From the NCBI GenBank assembly GCA_026770615.1, contig MU631391.1, positions 137,433-158,804 on the forward strand: 21,372 bases of DNA. The letters run 5' to 3'. This DNA is from Pavlovales sp. CCMP2436. Its lineage: Eukaryota; Haptophyta; Pavlovophyceae; Pavlovales. The number at the start of each line of letters is the position of its first letter. The first letter of the stretch is position 1. The translations under genes and the position numbers were made by a program. Below, in pieces: positions 7,997 to 16,900 of the stretch. The notes below the pieces were generated by a model. It was not told the DNA's origin, made no database searches, and was given only the letters and a program-made list of their open reading frames with translations.

Positions 7997-8284
7997 TCAC
8001 ACGCATATACTAGCGATATAGCATCGAGATGATTCATCGTAATCCTCGTTCAAATGAGTGCTCAATATGTGTACGAGTGGGAACAGCGACTCTGTGCTCG
8101 CGTCCATGTCGATTTCAATGTGGCCGTCCGAGTAGACCCAGGCCGTTACCCTCAAATCAGTATAGCGGTCCATGCGGCCAAAAGTACGCATACATGCTGT
8201 GAGCGTGTTAACCGTGCACACGCGCCTCGCTCCGAAGCGCCTAAAGGCGCGCTGGACTACTAACACGGCCGTCTCGCGGTGCAT
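7997..8284 (-). CDS. Hypothetical ORF, 95 codons
   Basis: The frame starts at ATG 8284, and the same frame stays open upstream to a TGA near 8380. The translation is not low-complexity: a basic first third (VVQRAFRRFGARRVC), then a mixed acidic part (YSDGHIEIDMDASTESLFPL). I recognise no family. It sits between repeat copies E1 and E2 together with the ORF at 8588–9073, and both read leftward, so they may belong to one small insert. Confidence 0.3.
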   Translation of the reverse strand: MHRETAVLVVQRAFRRFGARRVCTVNTLTACMRTFGRMDRYTDLRVTAWVYSDGHIEIDMDASTESLFPLVHILSTHLNEDYDESSRCYIASICV

Positions 8285-8587
8285 GTTTCCGACGTCAAGT
8301 TGAAGGTAGGCGAGGACGGCTAAGACTAGGCTAGTATGGCGAGTCGTATGCGCTCTCTCTCTATAGGCTCTACTATATCAGGGTTGCCTTATTACGGATA
8401 GACGTATCAGTAGAACCAAAATGAATCGAGGCGGTTGGCATTCGGAGACACTATTCATCTTTAAATCGTCTTATCGAGGTGATAATACTATGGCTACGCC
8501 TCAGGTCCAACATGAGCGGTCCTATAGAGTATAGGACGTGACCTAGGTGCGGTGTCTAGGACGCAGCCTAGACGGCTTAGGCGCTCC
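8285..8587. other. Spacer between two orphan ORFs
   Basis: It holds a CCTATA/TATAGG mini-palindrome near 8520 and several CCTAG/CTAGG words (8540–8580). On the minus strand the frame of the upstream ORF could continue to about 8470 through a one-base shift at a seven-A run (8593–8599). No independent gene is seen. Confidence 0.35.
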
Positions 8588-9073
8588 TCAGGTTTTTTTC
8601 CTATAATCGGTAACCAACGCGAAATTATTGAGCTCAAACTCGGAATTGCCATCAGTATCTACTATCGGAAACAAATTCATCTCGAGTGGTACCATACTCT
8701 GCTCCTCTACAACGCGGGTCGCCCATTGATCCACGCTGCGAAGCATATCGGCTGTATCGTCATCCTGACTGGTTACAAATAAGCGTGAGCCTTCGATACG
8801 CAAGAACCTGCATTTAAACTTGAGTTCAATTACTGCCCCCCTCTCGCAGTGTAGGCTGCCTCCGTCAGAGTGATTTGATTTATAGGTCATTGCAAAACAC
8901 CTGGGAACAAATGCATCAGACTCTACCAAAATGCGCACCCTACTGCTTGAGTCCGTCTCGGCCTCGGGTATGCGACGCCTATCCGAGGCTCGCTTCAATC
9001 CTAAGAATTTTGTAGTCGCGTAGAAACTGCGCTTAAATGTCATTGTGGGACGAGGATAGAATAGTGTGCACAC
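8588..9073 (-). CDS. Hypothetical ORF, 161 codons
   Basis: It starts at ATG 9073. The translation has ordinary protein composition, with a basic N-terminal third (FKRSFYATTKFLGLKRASDR), a middle strand-like block (AVIELKFKCRFLRIEGSRLF) and an acidic C-terminal part (PIVDTDGNSEFELNNFALV). No known family is evident. It stops right after a run of seven A (ribosome sense); a one-base shift there would add about 40 codons and end near 8470, so the 3' end may be truncated by an indel. It lies beside repeat copy E2 and may be part of an inserted element or virus-like remnant. Confidence 0.4.
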   Translation of the reverse strand: MCTLFYPRPTMTFKRSFYATTKFLGLKRASDRRRIPEAETDSSSRVRILVESDAFVPRCFAMTYKSNHSDGGSLHCERGAVIELKFKCRFLRIEGSRLFVTSQDDDTADMLRSVDQWATRVVEEQSMVPLEMNLFPIVDTDGNSEFELNNFALVTDYRKKT

Positions 9074-9103
9074 GGGAACAATATCAAATTGTGTCTCCCT
9101 ATG

Positions 9104-9220
9104 ATATAGCGATTACAGCGCGTAGGAGCTTGCGTCGGAGTGCTAAGATCAGCCTGACTTGAACTTGAAACGTACCGCCAGCCCGAACCCCCCTATATTA
9201 GTATATAGCGATTACACAAT
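9104..9220 (+). repeat. Dispersed repeat E, copy E2
   Basis: GCGTCGGAGTGCTAAGATCA (from 9132) through CCAGCCCGAACCCCCCTATA and an AT-rich tail. TATAGCGATTACA occurs on both sides (about 9105 and 9206), as if it were a short duplication. Confidence 0.6.
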
Positions 9221-9256
9221 TTGACACGCATCGTGCACAATGCGAACGATGCCTAC

Positions 9257-9330
9257 TGCTTTAGGGAGCTGCAGGGCCCGCGGGATCGAGTACGTACTCG
9301 ATCCCGCGGGCCCTACAGGTCCCTAAAGCA
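9257..9330. repeat. Near-perfect 74-bp palindrome without spacer
   Basis: Arms 9257–9293 and 9294–9330 meet at TAC|GTA and are reverse complements at 35 of 37 positions; each starts or ends with the TGCTTTAGGGA word. Such a structure can extrude as a cruciform and is unstable in most hosts. Nothing coded in the region explains it. Confidence 0.9.
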
Positions 9331-9415
9331 CCATTTTCTGCGCCTTCTGGGCATGGAAAAGACGTATTTTAAGATATGTATTTACATTGGAGGCAATGTC
9401 CGTGAAGCGGGCTTG

Positions 9416-9488
9416 GAGGGGAGGGGTCCCAACCTATGTGGAATTTTCTCCGATCGGTCTGGTAGGGGGGTGACCCAACCTAAAATTT
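9416..9488 (+). repeat. G-rich direct repeats, right-hand pair
   Basis: GAGGGGTCCCAACCTATG (9421 onward) and GGTAGGGGGGTGACCCAACC followed by TAAAATTT (9471–9488) match the array at 5907–6072 in the same orientation. Confidence 0.65.
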
Positions 9489-9548
9489 CAGAATTGCCCT
9501 ACGAAAGAACTAAGGGGGGGGGGGGCTTTCAAAATGACGCGCGTATAA

Positions 9549-9778
9549 GTTTTCAGCCAGCGAGGACGTCGGGAAGGCCCCCGTACGTAGCTGGCAAACT
9601 GACTGACCAGACTTATGATCCGGGGGAGTATTACTGTTTAGAGCAACAACACAGCGCCCGGCGTGGCCAGTGACGCTCCAAGCGCCAGCGCGGGCCCGAG
9701 CGGCGAGATAATCGAGCGCTAGCTTTTCGTGGGCGGCGAACGCGATGGCCGCGCGGCGCGAGCCCGCCCGCATTCTGC
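9549..9778. other. Spacer downstream of the Sel1/MYND gene
   Basis: A GC-rich stretch between the candidate TIR element and the stop of the minus-strand Sel1/MYND gene. I see no gene or clear 3'-end signal. Confidence 0.4.
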
Positions 9779-11300
9779 TCAGTAGGCGGGCGCCACGCCG
9801 AGGTCGCGCAGCCGGTCTATGAGCGGCGCGTACTTGACCGTGCAGCGCGCGGGTACCTTGTCGACCAGCTCGACGGGCAGCGCCACGCGGTGGCGGCGCA
9901 GCTGCTCGGTGAACTCGACGGAGTCGATCACGCCGCCGCACACGCGGTTGGCGCGCACGCACGCCTTATGCAGCGAGAGGAGCGAATCGGGGCGGACGGT
10001 GGTCGAGGGGTCTGGCGGAACCACGGGCGCGCGCGGCGAGGCAATTGGCAGCTGCCAGCTCCCCACGGCCGCGGCCGAGAGGGGAGCCCAGAGGGAGCTC
10101 GCCCTGTCGTCGTAACGCATTGGACACCTTGATCTGGAGGACGCGGGAACGCACCTCGCCTCGGCGGCCCCCTGTGCGGTGGCCCCGCGCCGACTCACTC
10201 GTGCGGAGGGTGCGGCAGTGCCGGGACCAGGAGCTCCGCCTTGCGCGCGGCCGAGTGGCTCCGCGCGAGCACCTCGGCGAGCGTGTCAGCCAGCCTGGCG
10301 GTGGAGGCAGGCCAAGGAGCGAGGGGCAGACGAACTGACCGAGCTGCGAGCACGTGCCGCGCGACCCTTGCCAGGCCGTCGCCGAGAGGGCCGAGCTGGT
10401 GGGCGCCGCGTCACTCCTGCGACTCGTACTCGCCGCCCTGCTCCGCCCAGCGTGCGCAGCACTGCTAGTGCACCCGCCACGACAGCCGCATGCACGCACT
10501 GCCGCAGAAGCGAGCTGTGTGGCACCGCGTGCACTGCTTCAGCCCTTCGGTCGCCCCGCAGCCGATGCTGCACACCGAGACGACCTCGCGTTTGTCAGCG
10601 TGGCTGCGAAGGAGCTCGAGCGCCTGGAGGCGATAGTAGGGATCGAAGCCTGGATTCGTGCTCTGCGTTGCGCGCGCGAGAAGCTTCGCTCCTTCGCGTG
10701 CATTTGCGAGTGCAGGCTCCAGCGCACGCTCTGCCGGGATATGCTCGTCGTCGATCAGCATAGATCCCAGCACAAGCTGCGAGAGAGGCCATCCCTGGTC
10801 GGCTGCGAGGCGATAGGAGCGAACACCCTCGTCATGGTCTTTTGGCAAGCCGCCCTCGCCGTGAAGATAGAACTGCGCTAAGCAGCACTGCGCCGGAGCG
10901 TAGCCCTGATCGGCTACGAGGCGGTAGTATCAAACCGCCTCGTTGTCGTCTCGAGGCAGAGGCCGAGCTGCCCACCAGCACTGCCCTGGTCGGCTGCGAG
11001 GCGGTAGTACTGGGCAGCCTTGACGTGGTCTTCAGGTGTGCCCTCGCCCAAACGGTAGCCCTCCCCGAGACAAAACTGCGCCCCAGCATGCCCCTGGTCG
11101 GCCGAGGTGGAACAGCCGCACAGCCTCTCCGTCGTCCTTTGTCGCGCCTTTGCCAGTGTAGGAGCAGCGAACAAGTCCTCGGCACTACGCCCGGCGTCGC
11201 CGCGCCGCATGGCAGCTGCGCGCACTCGAGAGGCGAGAGCAGGACGTCAAAATGGCTGCCACCGGGTTTTAAAGTTGCACCGAGTCGACGGCACGAATGA
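9779..11300 (-). pseudogene. Sel1-repeat / MYND zinc-finger protein, broken
   Basis: Reading leftward, Sel1-like repeats are clear: TGKGATKDDGEAVRLFHL, ADQGHAGAQFCLGEGYRLGE, AAQYYRLAADQGSAGGQLGL, YYRLVADQGYAPAQCCLAQF and SYRLAADQGWPLSQLVLGSM. They are followed at about 10570–10468 by a MYND finger with Cys pairs CSIGC and CTRC, then FCGSAC and a final His. Sel1 repeats are protein-binding helical pairs and MYND fingers bind peptides or partner proteins, so an adaptor role is likely. After a 65-nt intron (10134–10198) the frame runs to TGA at 9779–9781 through an unrecognised C-terminal region (GGVIDSVEFTEQLRRHRVAL). Lesions: frameshifts near 11110 and about 10950, TGA at 10930–10932, TAG at 10465–10467 and TGA at 10411–10413. 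The 5' end is lost near the retrotransposon at 11351. Confidence 0.75.
10134..10198 (-). other. Intron of the Sel1/MYND gene (65 nt)
   Basis: The donor GTGAGT (10198–10193) and acceptor CCTCCAG (AG at 10135–10134) join the MYND-frame exon to the frame ending at 9779. The splice shifts frame correctly and removes what would otherwise be an early stop. Confidence 0.65.
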
Positions 11301-11350
11301 GCCAGCAAGCTCAGTCTTTAACGCTAACATGAGCCAGCAAGCCCGCCACA

Positions 11351-11795
11351 CCCCGCAACCCAAAGTCCTGCGCCCGAGGCCCACCCCCGTCAAGGGGTGG
11401 GATAGAATGGGCCAGCAAATAAGCCGCGCATATTTGTGGTTTTTGCCCCCGGGCAAAAATCTCAACATACGCGAGCCAGGCTAGCGAGGAAGTAATGTTT
11501 GGGATGCGCGAAGGTGGGCCGCACTCGCAGACGATGCTGCATTTTCAGATGACGCGAGGGAGAGCAGTGGAGGTCGGTCAGCGCGCCAGTCGAGAGTCGT
11601 CAGTCGTCGATCGTCGTGTGGCTGAACTGATCAGCGGTGGGGACGGTATCCGTGTGCTCGGGGTGGATCCCTGGATCTGAGTGTTTTTCAACACTTAAAT
11701 CCAGTGAGATCCTCTCGGGGACGGACGTGTAACTAGAAACTTACACAGAAAAGGAAGGAAGGAGAAGGGGAGAAGGGGAAGTCACGAATTGATTA
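11351..11795 (+). mobile_element. LINE 3' end, copy A (strongly 5'-truncated)
   Basis: The sequence parallels 17675–18115. It begins with the last codons of the LINE's downstream ORF (PEAHPRQGVG then TAG at 11403–11405; the other copy reads PEAHPPEGVE then TAG). The 3' UTR follows, with shared blocks GCTGCATTTT, GGTCAGCGCG, GTATCCGTGTGC, GAGTGTTTxTCAACAC, GGGGACGGACGT and TTACACAGAA. Divergence from copy B is moderate. The body of the longer copy starts right after it, so the two lie head to tail. Confidence 0.8.
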
Positions 11796-11825
11796 TCTCT
11801 TCATGAACGCAAACCTCGAAAATAC

Positions 11826-12224
11826 GTGCGTCACACTGAACGCCTAGAGCAGATTTGCGTCCCCACCGAATCAACAGAAAAGAAAGTGATCAGTGCACAT
11901 TACTGGATCAAGGCTATAATGCCGATGGAAGAACTAGGAGGTATTGTACGACCAATCGAAAGAATCCATATCCACCCACACCGCATCAAAGTGGACCTGG
12001 CGAACCCCACAGAACGGAAGGGACCGGTCGAGCAAATCCGCCCGGCACTTGAAAGCTGGCTCCTTGCACTTCCATGCAATATACGAGATGTTACTATAGA
12101 AAACGGGAACCTTACAGACTCATCAGCCCCAAGCGAATGGCAAGCATGCTCAGACGACCTACACGAGACAATTGAACAAGTAACAAAACTAACCGTCCAG
12201 ATAGTCCAAGACGCCATGGGATAA
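11826..12224 (+). pseudogene. LINE: C-terminal end of APE-type endonuclease plus linker
   Basis: The first codons read RLEQICVPTESTEKKVISAH, in the position of the R-x-D-x-I...S-D-H block that ends APE-type LINE endonucleases; the catalytic Asp of SDH is Ala here, suggesting decay. HRIKVDLANPTERKGPVEQI follows, which looks like the usual post-endonuclease linker. It ends in TAA at 12222–12224, but the same frame continues with protein-like sequence to about 12372, so this stop is probably a mutation. The upstream catalytic residues are missing because the copy starts at about 11796. Confidence 0.55.
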
Positions 12225-12375
12225 CTAATGAATGAACCAAAACCAGGCCGACCCTGCAGGAAAACTTCATGGGCCCCAGGGGCTGGCTCACACGCACAGG
12301 TGGAATTCTGGTATAACAAAGCACTCATAATAACAGAAGCGGTCATTTTCAATAAAGAAAAGGCACAATATTGAT

Positions 12376-14775
12376 CACCAGCATGACTGGCGAGAGCTCG
12401 ACAACATAACGACAACAAAAATAATTGCGATCCTGCGCGAATTCTGCAAAATTGCCGACAAATGGCATGAGGCTCTGCCCCACCACCCTGGAATAGAGCC
12501 AGCTGATGGCAAAACCGCAGACACTGCAACACGGGAATCATACCGACCCACACTAGCAACGCTCAGGAATTTACCAATTCCGCAGCTAATACTCTACACT
12601 AGTGAACTCAAAAAACGCATGGCAGTATGCCACACCAAATGCGAAACTGCCCAAATAAAGGACAACAAAGAAGCGGATGACAGAATTCAAGACACCATCA
12701 ACACTGGCTTATTCAGGGCTGCCACCAACAACGCCAGGAAGCTCCTTTACCCTCGCCCCGATCAAACGGGTGTGCACATGCTCAGACACCCCACAACCGC
12801 AAAAGTCACAACAAAGCCATCAGAAGTCGCCAGTATAGCAACAGAATACACACGGGACCTGCTAAGCAAAACCCCCCCCGCCCCCCCCCCACGGACATGC
12901 CATGGCAGGACCCGAGCAAGTGGACCGCACTGACTAAAAAATGGTCTGACGAGGAAAATAAGAAAGCCCGAGCACTTGCCTCAACAAACGATCTCATAAG
13001 CCTTATCGCCACCGGCAAGGCACGCAGCGCGCCAGGTCTAGACGAGGTCCAATACCTCGCCCTTAAAATACTGACGAGATTGGCGAACTACACACCCTCC
13101 TCACAAATCTTCTTAATACCGCAATTATAGAAACGACACTACCGAACCAACTGGGTACATCAGAAATTGTCTACCTCTACAAAAAAGGGGAGACCACAAA
13201 ACTATCAAATTATAGACGCCTCGCCCTCCAGAGCGTCCCCTACAAAATACCTGCAGCATTTATTGCTGGACAACTACTAGGCGCGGCAGGTAGAATGCAG
13301 CTGCTCTCAGAGCAACAGCTCGCGGCCAGAAAGAACGCCAGGGCGTCAGACCACGTAGCAGTTATGGCGGCGGCAATAACTGAAGCCACGGCGTCAGGCC
13401 GAGAACTGCACATCATTACGTGCGATATCCAAAAGGCCTTAGATGACGTCCCACGCTACGCACTATGGGAGGCCGTGGAGCGCTACGGCTACCCGAAAGA
13501 AACTATACGAAGAGTCAGCATGCTCTAGACATGCACCGGGGCTAGCGTGCGAACCCAATACGCCAGATCAAAGGACCTGGTCCTTACCACAATGGGATGC
13601 AAACAAGGCTGCCCGCTTAGCCCGATCACGAACAGCCTATTCATGAACATGCTGCACCGCCAGCTGGACAAACACTACCAGCCAACCCCGCCACCAGGGC
13701 ACACCCACAGAAAACCGTGCAATCCCCTAAAGTACCAAGCGTACATGGATGACCTAGCACTCTTTGCAGAGAACGCATGCGCAGCCCAAGCCATGATGGG
13801 AATAGCAGACCAATTTATCGCTGCCTACACAATGAAATTTAATGCCAAGAAGTGCTATCACACATCAATTCTACCTAAGCTACCAGAACACTGGGGACCA
13901 AAACCACCTGTTCAGACAGTCAGTGACGATCAAGGCAACCCCATCCAGAAAGCCTGCATCTGCCTACCGTCAAGGGATATAAATTCCCACCACATAGAGG
14001 TACCCCACACGCTAAACGATAAAACGGTCGAGTACCTGGGACACCTCCTACCCACCAACGGCAATTGGCAGGCCCAGGAACGTAAACTCCGGATAAAGCT
14101 AGCACAGGCCATGAGAAAAATACACATCGCCTCTGACAAGAGGGCATGCCACACACTGTGGGCAGCCAAACTATCCACCCACGACGCCGTGCCAACACTG
14201 CTATATTCCATGGGTGCATTGGACCTTTCCGAAGTGTTCCTAAAACGATGCTCACAGCTATAGTGGAGGCGACGCGCCTCCGCTGCACACTGGGGACCCA
14301 CATAGCAAGTGAGCGCCTGTGTGACCCTCCTGCACGCGGCGGCCTAGGGCTGGTCGATCCGCGCGCGCAGAACGCAGGCGAGAAGGTGACTACCATGCTG
14401 CGCCTACTGAACTCCCCGGCGGAATCGGCAACCCATGCTCTAGCAGCACACGCGCTGAGCATAGTCCAAAATGGGGCCTCAGCCCAAGCCAAGGCACGCA
14501 CCATGCTCACGGCAAGAGGGGCGGTCAGAGGCCTCGCCGAGGCACCTGCGGGAGAGGCGAAGGGGGCCTTCTTTGAAAACTACGCACACCTGCAAGCGGC
14601 ACCTATGGGCAAACTCACCCTCACCATCCTACGGCCAGCCCCAGGCGGCAAACCTATGCAATCAGCAGCTACCCTTGCGACGAGGAGCGCAGGAAGCACA
14701 CTCAGGCTAGTACAGCCACGCACCAGCGGCACTTCCCCCACTACCGGAGACACGGACGACAATTGGGAATATTAA
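12376..14775 (+). pseudogene. LINE reverse transcriptase, multiply frameshifted
   Basis: Conserved RT blocks appear in order across three frames: ATGKARSAPGLDEVQYLALK (about 13010–13070); LSNYRRLALQSVPYK (about 13203–13247); ARKNARASDHVAVM (about 13327–13368); DIQKALDDVPRYALWEA, with the first catalytic Asp (about 13421–13475); GCKQGCPLSP (about 13595–13624); YMDDLALFA, the YxDD active site (about 13742–13768); and EYLGHLL (about 14030–14050). These are non-LTR-type RT signatures. The upstream frame from about 12376 to 12933 carries the pre-RT region. A TAG at 13526–13528 interrupts the RT in frame. Post-RT sequence follows in another frame to 14775. It would copy LINE RNA at the target site if intact. 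Confidence 0.9.
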
Positions 14776-16032
14776 GCGAAGCAGAAGAAGATATAGTGCG
14801 AACTGGAGCCGCCAACGTACGGGACACACTTATCCAACTCCAAACCTCCCAACCAGCGGCTGTGGACATCCCAGCATTAGTGACGGGAGTGATAGCAACA
14901 GCCCTATTCACAGAAGAATACCTAACAGTGTTTCTGCCCCTCAAGGACGAGCAACGTAGCAATATCCTGAGGTTGATCCTGCCCGCACTCACCATGACCA
15001 TATGCGGCCGAATGGCATATAAGTTCGTGACACACCACACAGCACTTATCCACGCGCTCAGGCATCAATCACCGACAACAGCACAACCACGATTATGCAC
15101 CTCACACGTCGGGGTCGACGGCTCATTTATCGACCCTGGACGTAATAGGCCGGCACGAGCTGCCAGCGTGCTTCTACGTGCTAGCACCAGACCAATCCAG
15201 ACAAGCGGCAGAAATACCAGAGGCACATATACTCACGTGCATATTCCCCGGAGATCAGACGGTCGCCAACGCAGAGTGCAATGCAGTCACACTGGTCCTA
15301 CAGGCCCTAAACCACGAACACCAACTTGACATAGGATGGGACCACGACACAGGTGTAAAGCGCTTAGCCTGGCACAGAAGACACCCCGACCCCAACCCCC
15401 CGCCACATGGACTACGGGAGCCCACGAGATACGACGCAAACCCACATATTTACCGACTACTTGCCCTCAAACAGCGAGACGAGGCAATGGAGCGCCACAG
15501 AGAGACAGCATACACCAAGGCACATACCAAATCTGATGACGAAGTGGCCAGGATCCTCGCGTCCCAGGGAGCGATACGAATTGACGCCCCTTCAGGAGCC
15601 AGAGTGGTGACAGCAGAAGCACTCAAGAAAGTTACACTTCTCTTCATGCCCCACCCAGCTCTAAGAGGACAGACCGAATGGCCCCCCCACCGGCAGCCGG
15701 CGGCTGTCATCAAAGTCGTACAGAACGCACTGAGCGACTGGGGATCGAAGGCAGTAGCAGTCCGGAGCGAACCCGCCACAGTGATGCTCACACCAAACAC
15801 GCTCACAGCCCACAGCTGGGCTATCGCAGACCCAGCAACGGGCGCTCTCATCACATCAGGCCAACGATCTGTACAATATGCAGTAAATCACACCAAATAC
15901 GCTCACAGCCCACAGCTGGGCTATCGCAGACCCAGCAACGGGCGCTCTCATCACATCAGACCAACGATCTGTACGATATGCAGTAATAGACAGGGTCACG
16001 AGAAACCGCCTGGAGCAGAGAGGGCCCGTTAA
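14763..16032 (+). pseudogene. LINE: connector and RNase H domain
   Basis: In one frame HVGVDGSFIDPG carries the first expected RNase H Asp (about 15106–15140). After a shift near 15178, TVANAECNAVTLVLQAL supplies the Glu (about 15260–15310), GWDHDTGVKRL a probable second Asp (about 15337–15365), and YTKAHTKSDDEVARILASQG the His and later acidic region (about 15511–15570). This spacing and motif order match RNase H domains placed after RT in some LINE clades. The assignment rests on motifs rather than on overall similarity. A 100-bp tandem duplication shifts the frame at about 15888. Confidence 0.6.
15788..15987 (+). repeat. 100-bp tandem duplication inside the LINE
   Basis: The unit at 15788–15887 repeats at 15888–15987 with only a few differences (for example CAGGCC against CAGACC, TACAATATG against TACGATATG). 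Because 100 is not a multiple of three it breaks the reading frame. Recombination or polymerase slippage after insertion is the simplest cause. Confidence 0.95.
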
Positions 16033-16041
16033 ATACGCCCC

Positions 16042-16629
16042 GTGTATAGCCCGGATGGACAACGTGGAAGCCATATGGCCAGAAGAGAGCACTGCATCGC
16101 TGCGCCTCCCACGCGGCTGGGGAAAAGATCCCCTGAAAAGTACACTAAACACATGGTCACCTTGAATCTCGGCTCGCATCGCCACAACACCGAGTGGGCA
16201 GAAGAGCACCCGAGGATGGCCACAACTGTGATAACCATCGACGGGAAACCCGAGACGATGGCCCTCATCTGCTCCCTATGCAAGGCACCTGGCCTATCAG
16301 ACACCAAACACCACCTGTACCATGAGTGCTTGGCGACAAAAGAGCACCGGGATAACCTCCATAGCGCACTCTGCGTCAAGCTGGCACTGCGCCTTGGACA
16401 CCCAACATCTATTATGCTGGCTACGCGTATGATTGCAAGACTAGACTACTACTCAGGACAGATCGGGATGAGCATCAAGGACAAACTCAAAAAGACAGCG
16501 CGGGCGATGCCCCCAATCCGGGCGAATTACACCTCATACTTCTACATCATAGCCTCGAGATGCGCACGTTACGCAAAACCGCGATTGAGACGTCTGCAGC
16601 GGCAACTCAAGACAAATTTACATACATGA
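16042..16629 (+). pseudogene. LINE C-terminal region with Cys/His finger
   Basis: An open frame of 195 codons, continuing the LINE protein. CSLCKAPGLSDTKHHLYHEC (about 16273–16332) has the C-x2-C ... H-x3-H/C arrangement seen at the C-terminus of many LINE RT proteins, thought to bind nucleic acid. A basic tail (RYAKPRLRRLQRQLKTNLHT) ends at TGA. The frame upstream of about 16130 is probably not the native one, since the preceding frame reads protein-like sequence (RMDNVEAIWPEESTASLRLP) to about 16155. Confidence 0.6.
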
Positions 16630-16900
16630 CGCGCATAAGTTCAAGATAGCTATGTAGGCCGCCCAGGCAGCCGAGAGTGCAGCCAAGAAAAGCATGAACC
16701 AACCACTGACAATCACACCCATTCGGACCAACCCACAGCTGCAAGAATGACGTGCCATACAACTGCCGCCCGTGCGTACAACACCACACGATCCGATACC
16801 CACAGTCCCCCTCCAGGCCATACGGGCCGAACCACGCCAACGCGAGCGTGCTGCCACACAACACAAACCTGCCCACACACCACCAACGGCCTCGCCAGCC

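Larger units (their letters stand above)
5868..9545. mobile_element. Candidate 3.7-kb DNA element with TIRs and TAA flanks
   Basis: TACGCGCGTCATTTTG (5868–5883) is the exact reverse complement of CAAAATGACGCGCGTA (9530–9545). Just inside, both ends run into C/G tracts (CCCCCC at left, GGGGGGGGGGGG at right). TAA lies immediately outside both ends (5865–5867 and 9546–9548), as a 3-bp target duplication would. TWA duplications are typical of PIF/Harbinger elements, but no such transposase is visible. The interior holds G-rich direct repeats near both ends, the two-module HNH-like gene, two orphan minus-strand ORFs, two copies of repeat E and a 74-bp palindrome. A 16-bp perfect match plus TAA on both sides is unlikely by chance, but the boundaries rest on a single copy and need other genomic copies. 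Confidence 0.45.

Noticed and set aside
10045..10763. Plus-strand ORFs across the Sel1/MYND gene
   Set aside because: They are antisense to the MYND finger and Sel1 repeats, which read clearly on the minus strand.
11560..11760. Hammerhead or HDV-like ribozyme in the LINE 3' end
   Set aside because: I looked for the CUGANGA/GAAA core and for a nested HDV-like fold and did not find a convincing arrangement; only the stems are supported.
13920..14510. Minus-strand ORFs over the reverse transcriptase
   Set aside because: They are shadows of the RT and post-RT frames, with no domain of their own.
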